Source: Oceanobacillus sojae (GTDB taxonomy: Bacteria > Bacillota > Bacilli > Bacillales > Amphibacillaceae). Taken from it: a stretch of DNA of 64,000 nt. The position numbers and the translations under genes were made by a program. The stretch is from positions 308,878 through 372,877 of the forward strand of contig NZ_BJYM01000002.1 in assembly GCF_007991515.1 (NCBI RefSeq), written 5' to 3'. Below the pieces are notes generated by a model. The model made no database searches and had not been told where the DNA came from. It saw only the letters and a program-made list of their open reading frames with translations. Positions 1 through 8,044 of this stretch are shown here, one piece after another (the first letter of the stretch is position 1; each line of letters opens with the position of its first letter).

Positions 1-1873
1 CATTGGTTGCCCGTGTGGAGACCACTTTATTAATGATAACGTCTTCTCCACCTTTAATTGTTTCAACAGACTCCGTTGTGAAATCAAAAACAACTCGGAG
101 AAACTCCTGTTTACTCGCTTTTCCTTTTTGAATATCTGATAACCCTTTTTCAAGACGTCCGGTGAATTCTAAGTCAAACAGATTTTTTACGGGAAAGGTC
201 TCAACAAGACGATTGCCAAGCTCTGTGCAAAGCAAATGTTTACTTTCCGTTGTAATATATCCTACATCCTTCAATTTTTTAATGGTTTCCGCTCTTGTTG
301 CAGCTGTACCGATACTGAATCCAGTTAAAATACTGCCCAGCAGTTCTTCGCTTTCATCCTCTTTATAACTTTTCCCGCATGTTTCCATAACACGCAGCAG
401 GGTTCTTTCCGTATGGTGTTTTGGAGGCTTTGTTACATGGGAACTGACTTCAGAATCTGTCACATCTACAAGCTCCTCCTTGTTTACAACTGGCAGTAAT
501 GTATCCTTTGATTGGATTTTCTCTACTTTTTTCCAGCCTTCAATAAGCTGGACCTTCCCTTTTGAATGGAACACACCAGATAAATCCACATCCAGAATTT
601 TTGTAATCAGCTTTGTTTCTTCATATTCGGCAATTGGCATAAATTGCATAATAAAGCGGTTTTTAATTGCTGTATACACGATTCCTTCGTCCGCTGAAAG
701 TCGTTTCGGTTTCATATAGGTCGGAATAATTGCACTATGACTTTCCACTTTCGCGTTATTAAAAACACGCTTTGTTTTCATAAATTTAATTTCATCTTTA
801 TAAGGCAGCTCCTCAGAATGCACTTTTAACACATGGGCTGTTTTTCCAACTAAGCTCTCTTCTAATGCAATACTGGAGGTTCGCGGATAGGTAATCAGCT
901 TCTTCTCATAAAGTGATTGGGCCACCTTTAGCACCTTATCAGAAGTCCATCCCTTGTACTTATTCGTTATAAAACCCTGCAGGTTGGATAAATTGAATAA
1001 AAATGGCGGGAATTCTTTTTTCTTCTCCACTTGTTTATCTGTAATGATAGCCCGTTTGTTTTGAATGGCCTCGTGAATCGGCTCCAATAATTCTTTTTTC
1101 TTAAATTTATCCTCTTTCTTTTCTGTAAAAATACCTTCATATTCCTGATTATCTGCCGTCTGAAATGTTGCTGTCAGTTTAAAATAATCCTCGGGTTTGA
1201 AATTTTTTATCTCCTGATCTCGATCATAGATAATTTTTAATGTCGGAAGAAGAACCCTGCCTATATTTAAAGCTTTACTTTTTCCCTGCTGATATTTTAA
1301 TGTAGCAACAGATGTCAGATTAATGCCAATGACCCAATCAGCCCATTGCCTGCTGACTCCTGCATCCCGTAATGGCTGCATCGCAGTATTCGGCTTGAGA
1401 TTTTCCAATCCCTGTAATACTTCATTTGGCGTCCATTCGTTTAAAAGCAGGCGATATACCGCAGCCTTCGGTTTCTTCCCGCCCCGGTAGATGATACTAT
1501 CTGCGATTAGCTGCCCCTCCCGGTCGTAATCACAGGCGGAAATAATTGTTTCTACATCACTACGCTTCATCAGAGAGTGGATTGTTTTTAACTGTTTTGC
1601 AGCTCCGCCATCTGTCTGTGCCCGATTTCTGGAATTGCTTTTCACCTTATATTTAAATTCAGATGGGATAAAAGGAAAATTATCCATTTTCCAGCTTCGC
1701 ATTTTCCCGTCATAGTCCTTTGCATCGTACAGCTCAACAAGATGGCCAAATGCCCAGGTAATGATATAGTTATTCCCTTCAAAATAGCCATCTTTCTTTG
1801 TTTTTATTTTTAATGCGTCTGCAATATTTTTTGCGACGGATGGTTTTTCCGCTAATATTAATTGGACTCCCAT
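1..1873 (-). CDS. Type IA DNA topoisomerase (topoisomerase III, TopB-like), 3' end outside window
   Basis: This enzyme relaxes or decatenates DNA by cutting one strand through a tyrosine 5'-phosphodiester. The first 624 codons are present and no stop is reached before the window edge. The TOPRIM start is visible (LILAEKPSVAKNIADAL, residues 5-21), as is its acidic motif DYDREGQ near residue 115, where most family members have DREGE. The catalytic tyrosine lies in LITYPRTSS near residue 329, and GRVLLPTL is the central-domain signature. I chose the ATG at 1873, just before the conserved LAEKPSVA block. An in-frame ATG at 1920 with an AAGG ribosome site is an alternative that adds 16 residues. 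The DREGQ variant suggests an accessory topoisomerase rather than the standard chromosomal copy (inference). Confidence 0.9.
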   Translation of the reverse strand, partial: MGVQLILAEKPSVAKNIADALKIKTKKDGYFEGNNYIITWAFGHLVELYDAKDYDGKMRSWKMDNFPFIPSEFKYKVKSNSRNRAQTDGGAAKQLKTIHSLMKRSDVETIISACDYDREGQLIADSIIYRGGKKPKAAVYRLLLNEWTPNEVLQGLENLKPNTAMQPLRDAGVSRQWADWVIGINLTSVATLKYQQGKSKALNIGRVLLPTLKIIYDRDQEIKNFKPEDYFKLTATFQTADNQEYEGIFTEKKEDKFKKKELLEPIHEAIQNKRAIITDKQVEKKKEFPPFLFNLSNLQGFITNKYKGWTSDKVLKVAQSLYEKKLITYPRTSSIALEESLVGKTAHVLKVHSEELPYKDEIKFMKTKRVFNNAKVESHSAIIPTYMKPKRLSADEGIVYTAIKNRFIMQFMPIAEYEETKLITKILDVDLSGVFHSKGKVQLIEGWKKVEKIQSKDTLLPVVNKEELVDVTDSEVSSHVTKPPKHHTERTLLRVMETCGKSYKEDESEELLGSILTGFSIGTAATRAETIKKLKDVGYITTESKHLLCTELGNRLVETFPVKNLFDLEFTGRLEKGLSDIQKGKASKQEFLRVVFDFTTESVETIKGGEDVIINKVVSTRATN

Positions 1874-2113
1874 ATCAATTTCATCGCCTTTCCTGTAACG
1901 CAATTTCAGTCTGTTTTCCATTATTATTTTTACCTTATTAGAAACATTCGTTCGATATACTATTATGCCACAGATCGTACTTTTTTTCTAATGGATGACC
2001 ACTTTTCAATGAATTTCTGGCAGGATATTTATAGCTTATAATTTACAATTATATGGTTAAACTAACTTCATTGGTGATAGAATTCACCCTGAATATTTAC
2101 AGGAGGTGCAATC

Positions 2114-2263
2114 ATGTCCGAACAAAATAAAAATCGAAACAAGGATAAAGGGAAACAAAATAATCGCAATAAGCATAATAAAACAGGTAATGATACAGAA
2201 TTTGCAAGTGAAAATAGTGAATTCTTAAACTTGGATAATAAGAAAAACAAACGAAAAAGATAA
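2114..2263 (+). CDS. Very small hydrophilic basic protein, 49 aa
   Basis: A short gene with a near-perfect ribosome site (AGGAGGTG at 2101-2108, five bases before ATG) followed by an intrinsic terminator 16 bases after the stop. The product is rich in Asn and Lys, starts MSEQNKNRNKDKGKQ and ends NKKNKRKR, with a central DTEFASE stretch. It has no hydrophobic segment or cysteine. The composition recalls the small YfhD-like and SspP-like proteins of spore formers, but I cannot assign it to either. It stands alone between divergent or convergent neighbours. The ribosome site plus dedicated terminator make it likely to be real. Confidence 0.7.
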   Translation: MSEQNKNRNKDKGKQNNRNKHNKTGNDTEFASENSEFLNLDNKKNKRKR

Positions 2264-2278
2264 TATCTTTGTAAAAAT

Positions 2279-2316
2279 AGCTGAGTCAATGCATTAATTT
2301 TTGACTCAGCTTTTTT
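2279..2316 (+). terminator. Intrinsic terminator after the 49-aa gene
   Basis: An 11-bp perfect stem, AGCTGAGTCAA (2279-2289) with TTGACTCAGCT (2301-2311), is followed by a run of T. Confidence 0.85.
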
Positions 2317-2377
2317 ATTGCAAGAAGCATCCCTCTTTCAAGTGAATGCTTCCCTGTCTCAATAACCTATTTACTCT

Positions 2378-3608
2378 TTACCACTCCAGCTTTTCCACCT
2401 TATCAATATCTGGCAGGCTTTGAATACTTCGATTAAACAAGTAAAAACCTCCTAAAATAATTAAGCCTATCCCAAATAAACATAGTACAAAAATGGGTGA
2501 TGCAAGCTCTGTTAAAAAACCTCCAGCCAGTGAACCTATAGGCATTGCAAAACTAATAATACTTTCAATAGCTGTATTCACCCGCCCCAGCATCTTTTCT
2601 TCAGGAAGCTTTTGAAAAAGAACTGTAAACAGAACATTGATGGCACCAATAAATGAATAGGATATAGCCAATAAAATATAAAAAATAATTTCTGACAGCT
2701 GAATGCTGAACACCATCAAAAGCCAAGTGCATCCAGATAATATAAATCCGGCAGACATCATTATACCTAATCGCTGTTTTGTCCTGAAATTATCTATAAA
2801 TAAAGCACCCAGCATTGAACCTAAGCCTAAGAATGCGATTGTCAAACCATATGTTGACGGACCATTCCCATATTGATTTGCAAAGGACGGTAGCGTTACA
2901 AGAATCATGGCAAATAAAAAGTTAATAATCGTCAACGGAACCAGGAATGCCCGAAGCAAAGGATGATTAACCACTTTCAAGCCTTCCAGCAATTCCTCTT
3001 TATAACTGTTTCCTTTATCCTTACTCTCTTTTTTTCCTCTTGAAATATTTATTTTTAATAGCATCATTAAAAATATTGGAATAAGAAAAAATAATAAATT
3101 CAATCCATACAGCACTGTGATTGCAAGAAAGTCCAATCAGAATGCCAGATAAACCATTAAAAACAAAATCTAACCCTTGATAAGCCACAGACATAACAGA
3201 ATTTGCTTTAACTAACTGACCTTTTTCTACAACCTTTGGTATCAGGACATTTTCAATTGGATATACAACTTCAGAAAAAATGGTTAATAGGAGAATAATA
3301 AAAAGTAACATCCATACATTCATTTCACCAATTCCCAAGGTAAATAAAATGATTCCTAAGAGAAGCGCCTGTATGATACTTGCAAAAATATATAATTTTT
3401 TTGGATGACTGCGATCAATTAACGGACCTAAAAGCACATTGAAGATAGAAGGCAGTGTAAATAGAAATCCAGCCACCCCTGTTAATATTGGAGATCTGCT
3501 TATTTCTAAAATCGCCCACATGGAAACAATATAGAAAATGCTGTCACCAATATTTGATGAAATTCTTGACCAGAGTAAAAATTGAAAGTTTTTATTTTTA
3601 AATAGCAT
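2378..3608 (-). pseudogene. MFS drug-efflux transporter (macrolide-efflux-like), frameshifted
   Basis: The two overlapping reading frames together encode one ~410-residue, 12-segment permease of the DHA3/MefA-like MFS group. The N-terminal part starts at 3608 (MLFKNKNFQFLLW, preceded by AGAGGA) and contains the loop-2/3 motif GPLIDRSHPKKL. The C-terminal part (frame ending at 2378) continues from about 3138 with DFLAITVLYGLNLLFF. Reading must slip by one base around 3130-3145, where GGC ATT CTG ATT GGA changes frame, so the protein is split after about residue 156. A leader ORF and an intrinsic terminator precede the gene on the same strand. It may be a true loss-of-function allele or a sequence error. 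Confidence 0.8.
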
Positions 3609-3686
3609 AACGATTCCTCTTTTCTGCAAAATCTTTTTCCACATAATAAGAGGGGGACAGCGTTTTATTTTTTATTTAAGAACACC

Positions 3687-3716
3687 AAAAAAAGACTGCT
3701 CGATTAACGAACAGTC
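3687..3716 (-). terminator. Intrinsic terminator between leader ORF and MFS gene
   Basis: On the minus strand the stem GACTGTTCG/CGAGCAGTC (3716-3694, one internal mismatch) is followed by seven T. It lies upstream of the MFS coding region on the same strand, so it could act as an attenuator as well as a plain terminator of the small gene at 3766-3882. Confidence 0.7.
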
Positions 3717-3765
3717 TCCCCGTCAAATTAATGAAAAAGAATAGTTAATCAGCTGTGAAACATAC

Positions 3766-3882
3766 TTATTTTGCTAAAATTGGACAGGCTTCTCCCATTG
3801 TCAGCAAAACAAGCATAATTACACAGGTGAAAACAATCGTATATTCAGTTTTTTCACCTGTGCTCACAGCTATTACATCCAT
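3766..3882 (-). CDS. Leader-like small peptide, 38 aa
   Basis: A short ORF with a strong ribosome site (GGAGGTG, 8 bases before ATG). The peptide has a hydrophilic start (MDVIAVSTGEKTEY), a hydrophobic middle (TIVFTCVIMLVLLTMG) and the tail EACPILAK. It is followed after about 50 bases by an intrinsic terminator and then by the MFS efflux gene on the same strand. That order (leader ORF, terminator, efflux gene) is typical of ribosome-mediated attenuation of antibiotic-resistance genes. The ORF itself contains a 12-bp inverted repeat. It could instead be an independent membrane peptide. I do not recognise the family. Confidence 0.6.
   Translation of the reverse strand: MDVIAVSTGEKTEYTIVFTCVIMLVLLTMGEACPILAK
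3822..3862. repeat. 12-bp perfect inverted repeat inside the leader ORF
   Basis: CACAGGTGAAAA (3822-3833) and TTTTCACCTGTG (3851-3862) are perfect reverse complements around a 17-base loop and lie wholly inside the 38-aa ORF. In RNA this is a stable hairpin that a translating ribosome would open. Confidence 0.8.
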
Positions 3883-4100
3883 TCTTTTTCACCTCCGTTC
3901 TAAACTTAAAGTAACTTTACCATTATTTTCATCCACCGTAAACCACTATTTGATTTTTTTTGCTAAATTTACTTTGACTTCCGAAGTTTTACAACTCAAC
4001 TATAATACTTTATGATTAATTTATCATGTTTCCTTATTTATTGAATTAGGATTTATAAGATTATTGCAATTTTCAATCAAAAGAAAGGAAAGGTTGTAAA

Positions 4101-4808
4101 ATGATGAAACGAATGAAATTTACCTGCTGCGGTCTTCTACTTCTGTCCATCACCTTTGTACTGATTGCCTGCTCTGATAATACAAACGAGAGCGGCAGTA
4201 ATGATTCAGCACCAAATGAAACGACTGAAGAACCAAATGCAGCAGAAGATGAGAATGAATCTGATAAGAATACTGCTGAGAATGATTCTGATAATAATTC
4301 AAGTGAAGAATCGGAAACAGATTCTTCTGACGACAGCTCAGTTGAAAACGAAGAAAGTAATGGCAGCTCTTCAGAAGAAGACGAAGATAATGCATTATCC
4401 AGCTATTCCCCCGAAGAAATTGAATATGCCCGCGTTTGGCTGCAGCTTGGACCAAATCAGGATATCAATGAATTATATGTAGATCATGTTCCAGCCGGTA
4501 CACCGCTTGATCCAAATGATGAGGAGAATGATGTCAGCTACACGAAGGATGTTATTCAAGTATCTGGTTCTCGTATTGTAGATGGCATGGTAACATATAG
4601 CGGCAACGGCGACGGCACAATTAATGTCTATAACATTCCATACGGAAACCGCTGGTATGGAGGCACACCCCGCCCTGATGATATTGATTTAGAAGACGTC
4701 AAAGAGGAAATGAGAGATATGCTTGAAAATCCAGAATTAGTCTACATCGATCCCGGCGATGATGAAGAGGTTAAAAATATTATTGAAAAAATGTATATTA
4801 TTGAATGA
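4101..4808 (+). CDS. Putative lipoprotein with acidic linker, 235 aa
   Basis: The N terminus is a lipoprotein signal peptide (MMKRMKFTCCGLLLLSITF..., lipobox LIAC with the modified Cys at residue 24). It is followed by about 75 residues of Ser/Glu/Asp/Asn-rich low-complexity linker (to about residue 103) and a compact C-terminal domain of about 130 residues starting SPEEIEYARVWLQLG. This suggests a membrane-tethered, extracytoplasmic domain held off the surface by an acidic spacer. The ribosome site AAAGGAAAGG precedes the start. The function is unknown. Similar acidic-linker lipoproteins are common in Bacillaceae. Confidence 0.85.
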   Translation: MMKRMKFTCCGLLLLSITFVLIACSDNTNESGSNDSAPNETTEEPNAAEDENESDKNTAENDSDNNSSEESETDSSDDSSVENEESNGSSSEEDEDNALSSYSPEEIEYARVWLQLGPNQDINELYVDHVPAGTPLDPNDEENDVSYTKDVIQVSGSRIVDGMVTYSGNGDGTINVYNIPYGNRWYGGTPRPDDIDLEDVKEEMRDMLENPELVYIDPGDDEEVKNIIEKMYIIE

Positions 4809-4917
4809 TAAACTGTCAGCTCTAAAAAAAATTGGCAGGAAAGTGTCTGTTAAAAAAGTCCCCTCCCGCAAGAACAGGAATGATTTCATTGATAATTAAA
4901 TGAAAGAGGGATATTCA

Positions 4918-5463
4918 ATGCGAAATATATTTTTAATAACTGGCGAACCGCGAGTTGGAAAATCTACCTTAGTTAAAAATCTAATATCAAGATTTAACCA
5001 GGAGTATTTTTATGGTCTGATAACGGAGGAAGTTACCGAAAATTCTCAAAGAATTGGTTTTACAACTGTATTATTAAGTAGATATGCTAAACAAATTGCT
5101 TCCAAGCACTGGGCAGAAAATAAAATGGGCAATTACGGTGTAGATATTGCAGCTATTGATCAAATGGCACAGGATTTACTGCATATGGAATCTGTCTTCG
5201 GGAAGCACATACTTATTATTGATGAAATCGGCCCGATGCAAGTATTGTCTGATGAATATAGAAAGATTTTAGAAGCTTTATTGAAGAGTTCATCTGCGTT
5301 AATTATAGGAACAATATACAAAGGGACAGATAACAAGATAATAGATGCTGTCAAAGATAAATATTCAGATTGTATCCATTTGCTGACCTGCGATAATAGA
5401 GAGCAAATAGAGGTATTTTTGACAGCAGAAATTGAAAAGTATTTAAAACTGAACATTGCATGA
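4918..5463 (+). CDS. P-loop NTPase of the THEP1 (NTPase_1) family
   Basis: A 181-residue NTP-hydrolysing protein. The P-loop is GEPRVGKST (residues 9-17) and the Walker B strand ILIIDEIGPMQ is near residue 100, the typical pattern of THEP1-like nucleoside-triphosphatases, whose cellular role is poorly defined. I chose the ATG at 4918 because GAGGG at 4905-4909 lies 8 bases upstream; an earlier in-frame ATG at 4900 lacks a ribosome site. The gene stands alone and is closed by a terminator shared with the convergent regulator gene. Confidence 0.8.
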   Translation: MRNIFLITGEPRVGKSTLVKNLISRFNQEYFYGLITEEVTENSQRIGFTTVLLSRYAKQIASKHWAENKMGNYGVDIAAIDQMAQDLLHMESVFGKHILIIDEIGPMQVLSDEYRKILEALLKSSSALIIGTIYKGTDNKIIDAVKDKYSDCIHLLTCDNREQIEVFLTAEIEKYLKLNIA

Positions 5464-5471
5464 TATACAAT

Positions 5472-5505
5472 AAAGCGGATAGAAAACATTGACTCTATCC
5501 GCTTT
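5472..5505. terminator. Bidirectional intrinsic terminator
   Basis: The 12-bp perfect stem AAAGCGGATAGA/TCTATCCGCTTT with a 10-base loop lies between convergent genes. The A and T flanks can serve both strands. Confidence 0.75.
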
Positions 5506-5562
5506 ATGTTTATCTGTAGCAATATTCATCTTTTTACATTATTTCACACACAATACACATCC

Positions 5563-6438
5563 CTATATAGATTTGTGCTCCTCCAAAATTCCCTTCACAA
5601 TATTCACCATATTCGTGTTTCCCTGAACCTCAAACAAAGTCTTAGCAGTTTGGATATAGTCCAATCCTTCCTCTTTTCTATTTAATTTCACCAGATTATT
5701 ACCAGTCTGATAATAGCTGTCCGGAAGCATATAGAGCGTATTTCTTTCCACACAAATAGATATCGCCTGTAAGCTATACAATTTTGATTCGTTGTATTCC
5801 CCTAAGTAAGTTAGCGTCTGCGATAAACCGAAAAGAATTTTCAGCTCTGTTTCAAAATCATCTATTCCTTCCATTTCCTCTAACTGGTTCCAGACTTCTT
5901 TATATAACTGGTAAGCTTTATCATAATTTTTTTCATCCTGATATATGCTGGCAATACTTGTTTTCACATTAATATTCAGCAGTTTATCAGAAGCAGTGTT
6001 TTCTTCAACCAATAAATCCTTCAGCAGCCGCACACTTTCCTCAAAGTTATTAGTTAAATGATAAAGCGAAATACCTTTATGCCATAATAAATAGCGATGT
6101 TCATAAGGAGCATATCTATTTGCATTAACCGTCAGCTCATTATCTACTATATATTTAATAGAAGCGTAGTTTCTTTGTGCTTTTAACTGCTTTATCATGT
6201 TTTTTATTTCAATAAAATGCTCGTTGGACTTTACAGGATCGGTCTCAAAGAAATAATTCATATCAACCAATAGCCTTTTGCTCAGCTCAAACAAAACAAG
6301 GCTTGAAGGATTTAAAGCACCTTTTTCAATATTGCTGATTTGTGCCTGTGTACATATATCAGAAGCAAGCTCTTTCTGGGTAAGACCTAATTCCAGCCTT
6401 CTTTTTCTTATGTTAGTTCCAATATGAAATGCCATCAA
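5563..6438 (-). CDS. RRNPP-type (PlcR/Rgg-like) transcriptional regulator, HTH plus TPR repeats
   Basis: A 291-residue cytoplasmic regulator. The N-terminal XRE-type helix-turn-helix is clear (IRKRRLELGLTQKELA, then QISNIEKGALNPSS, residues 10-45). The rest is helical and matches TPR-like repeats (for example YQDEKNYDKAYQLYKEVW and LTYLGEYNESKLYSLQA), the layout of PlcR, NprR and Rgg regulators that bind secreted signalling peptides. No clear propeptide gene adjoins it: downstream is a terminator and upstream is a 370-base gap with only a 17-codon ORF. Target genes and peptide ligand cannot be named from the sequence. Confidence 0.8.
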   Translation of the reverse strand: MMAFHIGTNIRKRRLELGLTQKELASDICTQAQISNIEKGALNPSSLVLFELSKRLLVDMNYFFETDPVKSNEHFIEIKNMIKQLKAQRNYASIKYIVDNELTVNANRYAPYEHRYLLWHKGISLYHLTNNFEESVRLLKDLLVEENTASDKLLNINVKTSIASIYQDEKNYDKAYQLYKEVWNQLEEMEGIDDFETELKILFGLSQTLTYLGEYNESKLYSLQAISICVERNTLYMLPDSYYQTGNNLVKLNRKEEGLDYIQTAKTLFEVQGNTNMVNIVKGILEEHKSI

Positions 6439-6804
6439 TCTGCCTCCATTATATTCATATAAATGTATTCTAAAATGAAATTTTCACATTTATTTTATAA
6501 CTAAAAAATATTCATTGTTTATTATTTATATCATAAAGTTATAAGCAGTTCAACAGAGGCAGAAATGCTTTCGTACTATGTAGAAGTAACTCAAAGTGAA
6601 ATACAAAAGATGCTTTAAATGCATATACTCTTGTCTAAAATGAGCAGCTGCATATAAAGCATTTCCTGAAATAACAAGTTTACAATAACCTTTTACTCTT
6701 ACTTTTGAAAAGTATCTTCTTTCATATTTTCTCCGACAAAAATAAAGAAACGCATATTAAATATCTAAGTATACATTTTTTTTATCAGGAAAATGGTTAG
6801 CAGA
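6439..6804. other. Gene-poor gap with an imperfect inverted repeat
   Basis: No convincing gene. A 17-codon ORF at 6565-6618 (+) has a weak AGAGGC ribosome site. The segments ATGCTTTAAATGCA (6610-6623) and TGCATATAAAGCAT (6649-6662) form an imperfect inverted repeat. Confidence 0.4.
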
Positions 6805-7176
6805 TTAATAACTTGTAATTACATTCTTTAAAACAGGCACTTTCTGGGAATTTAAATTCTTTCCCTCTATAACTAAAGCACTCATCTGAGAATCTGTGCC
6901 GGCAGCATGAAATTCTCCTTTTTTCCAAAAAGCAGCTTTTCCAGAAGACAGTGAAATTCTATTTTCATCCTCACCGCAGACCCAGCCTTCACCAGATACA
7001 ATCATGAAAAGCTGATCTGCCAGCGCCTCATGAAATGGAATTTTATCATCATTCCCAAGATACATATATCCCATTCGAATCTCATTGGCATCCATTAAAA
7101 TCCGATTGGAGGTAAACTTCGTTGTCTTTGTATCTATGAATGCTCCATATTCTTTTTCAAATGAAATAATTTTCAC
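6805..7176 (-). CDS. Cupin-fold protein
   Basis: A small single-domain protein of about 123 residues with the spacing of a cupin beta-barrel: a first motif around PFHEALADQLFMIVSGEGWVCG and a second around GKAAFWKKGEFHAAGTD, but with few of the usual metal-binding histidines. The likely role is binding of a small ligand or sugar; the substrate is unknown. I prefer the GTG at 7176 because AGGGAG lies nine bases upstream, whereas the ATG at 7185 abuts that ribosome site. It lies just downstream of a GNAT gene on the same strand and may be co-transcribed with it. Confidence 0.7.
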   Translation of the reverse strand: MKIISFEKEYGAFIDTKTTKFTSNRILMDANEIRMGYMYLGNDDKIPFHEALADQLFMIVSGEGWVCGEDENRISLSSGKAAFWKKGEFHAAGTDSQMSALVIEGKNLNSQKVPVLKNVITSY

Positions 7177-7217
7177 AGCTTCCATCTCCCTATTTTATTT
7201 TAATAAAAGCAGTATTT

Positions 7218-8018
7218 TCATTCTGCTTCATAACGAAGCATTGACCACATGCCGATATCTTCAAATCCTAACCGTTTATAAATATTTCCAGCCGCCGGAT
7301 TATCATAGAAAAGACAAAGTGATTTTCCTTCTGCCAATAAGGTGATGCATAACTTCTCCATGCATTTCGTTGCAAAACCCTGTCGTTCGTATCCTGGGCG
7401 TGTACATACACCAACGATCATTGCAGAATGAGAATTCTCAGCAGTTGTAGACGCGGATGCAACCATTGTCCCTTTTTCATCACGAATAAAATAGGTACGC
7501 CCAGTTTTATTTTTCTCCTCATTCTCCCTTGTTTCAATTGTTACGTTACTGGCTGCAAATTCAGGAACGGACGCCAGCATTTTTATATTCTCTTCATAAT
7601 CAGCAGGCTTCAGATACTCTACCTGCTTTGTTTGTTCCAAATTCACCGCATAGCTTATTTCTTCACAAGCTGCATAATACATTTCTCTATGTACACGGGT
7701 AACTTTATCAATATATGGTAATAATGGCTCCACAATATACTTCAAACCACTAAAATTACATCGTTGCTTATAGCTGTTAATAATCTCCGCAAACCCTTTC
7801 AGATCATATTCCGTTTCGCTATAAATTATGTAATTCTCACGATAGCGCAGGAGAACAGCGATTAGATTACCCTGTTCCCATTGTCCCCAGACATCTTGCA
7901 CATCAGAATCGTAGCCAAACGCTTCTATATCACCGATTATAAATAAGTTTTCTGCAGCTTTTGGCTCAATCAACTCCATTACTTTTACGTGATCCTCTTT
8001 TGTCAGTTTTCGTATCAT
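7218..8018 (-). CDS. GNAT-family N-acetyltransferase, 266 aa
   Basis: Transfers an acetyl group from acetyl-CoA to an amine of unknown identity. The GNAT fold is in the C-terminal half: motif A VGVCTRPGYERQGFATKCM (the RQGFAT pyrophosphate loop near residue 212) and the motif B helix NPAAGNIYKRLGFEDIG near residue 240. The N-terminal ~130 residues form a separate degenerate GNAT-like half, as in other ~270-residue members. The start has a good ribosome site (TTGGAGG). It lies between the BAAT-like gene and the cupin gene on the same strand with short gaps, suggesting one transcript. Confidence 0.85.
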   Translation of the reverse strand: MIRKLTKEDHVKVMELIEPKAAENLFIIGDIEAFGYDSDVQDVWGQWEQGNLIAVLLRYRENYIIYSETEYDLKGFAEIINSYKQRCNFSGLKYIVEPLLPYIDKVTRVHREMYYAACEEISYAVNLEQTKQVEYLKPADYEENIKMLASVPEFAASNVTIETRENEEKNKTGRTYFIRDEKGTMVASASTTAENSHSAMIVGVCTRPGYERQGFATKCMEKLCITLLAEGKSLCLFYDNPAAGNIYKRLGFEDIGMWSMLRYEAE

Positions 8019-8044
8019 TTAATTTCCTCCAATTAATATAAACA

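Noticed and set aside
162..719. Two plus-strand ORFs of 68 and 79 codons
   Set aside because: They are antisense to the clearly coding topoisomerase gene and have no ribosome sites or family features.
2068..2289. 73-codon minus-strand ORF over the 49-aa gene
   Set aside because: It is antisense to a short gene with a strong ribosome site and terminator; its composition is the mirror of the Asn/Lys-rich gene.
3755..4015. 86-codon plus-strand ORF
   Set aside because: No ribosome site; it is antisense to the leader peptide and spans its promoter region.
4150..4482. ORFs in other frames across the lipoprotein gene
   Set aside because: They arise from the low-complexity acidic linker.
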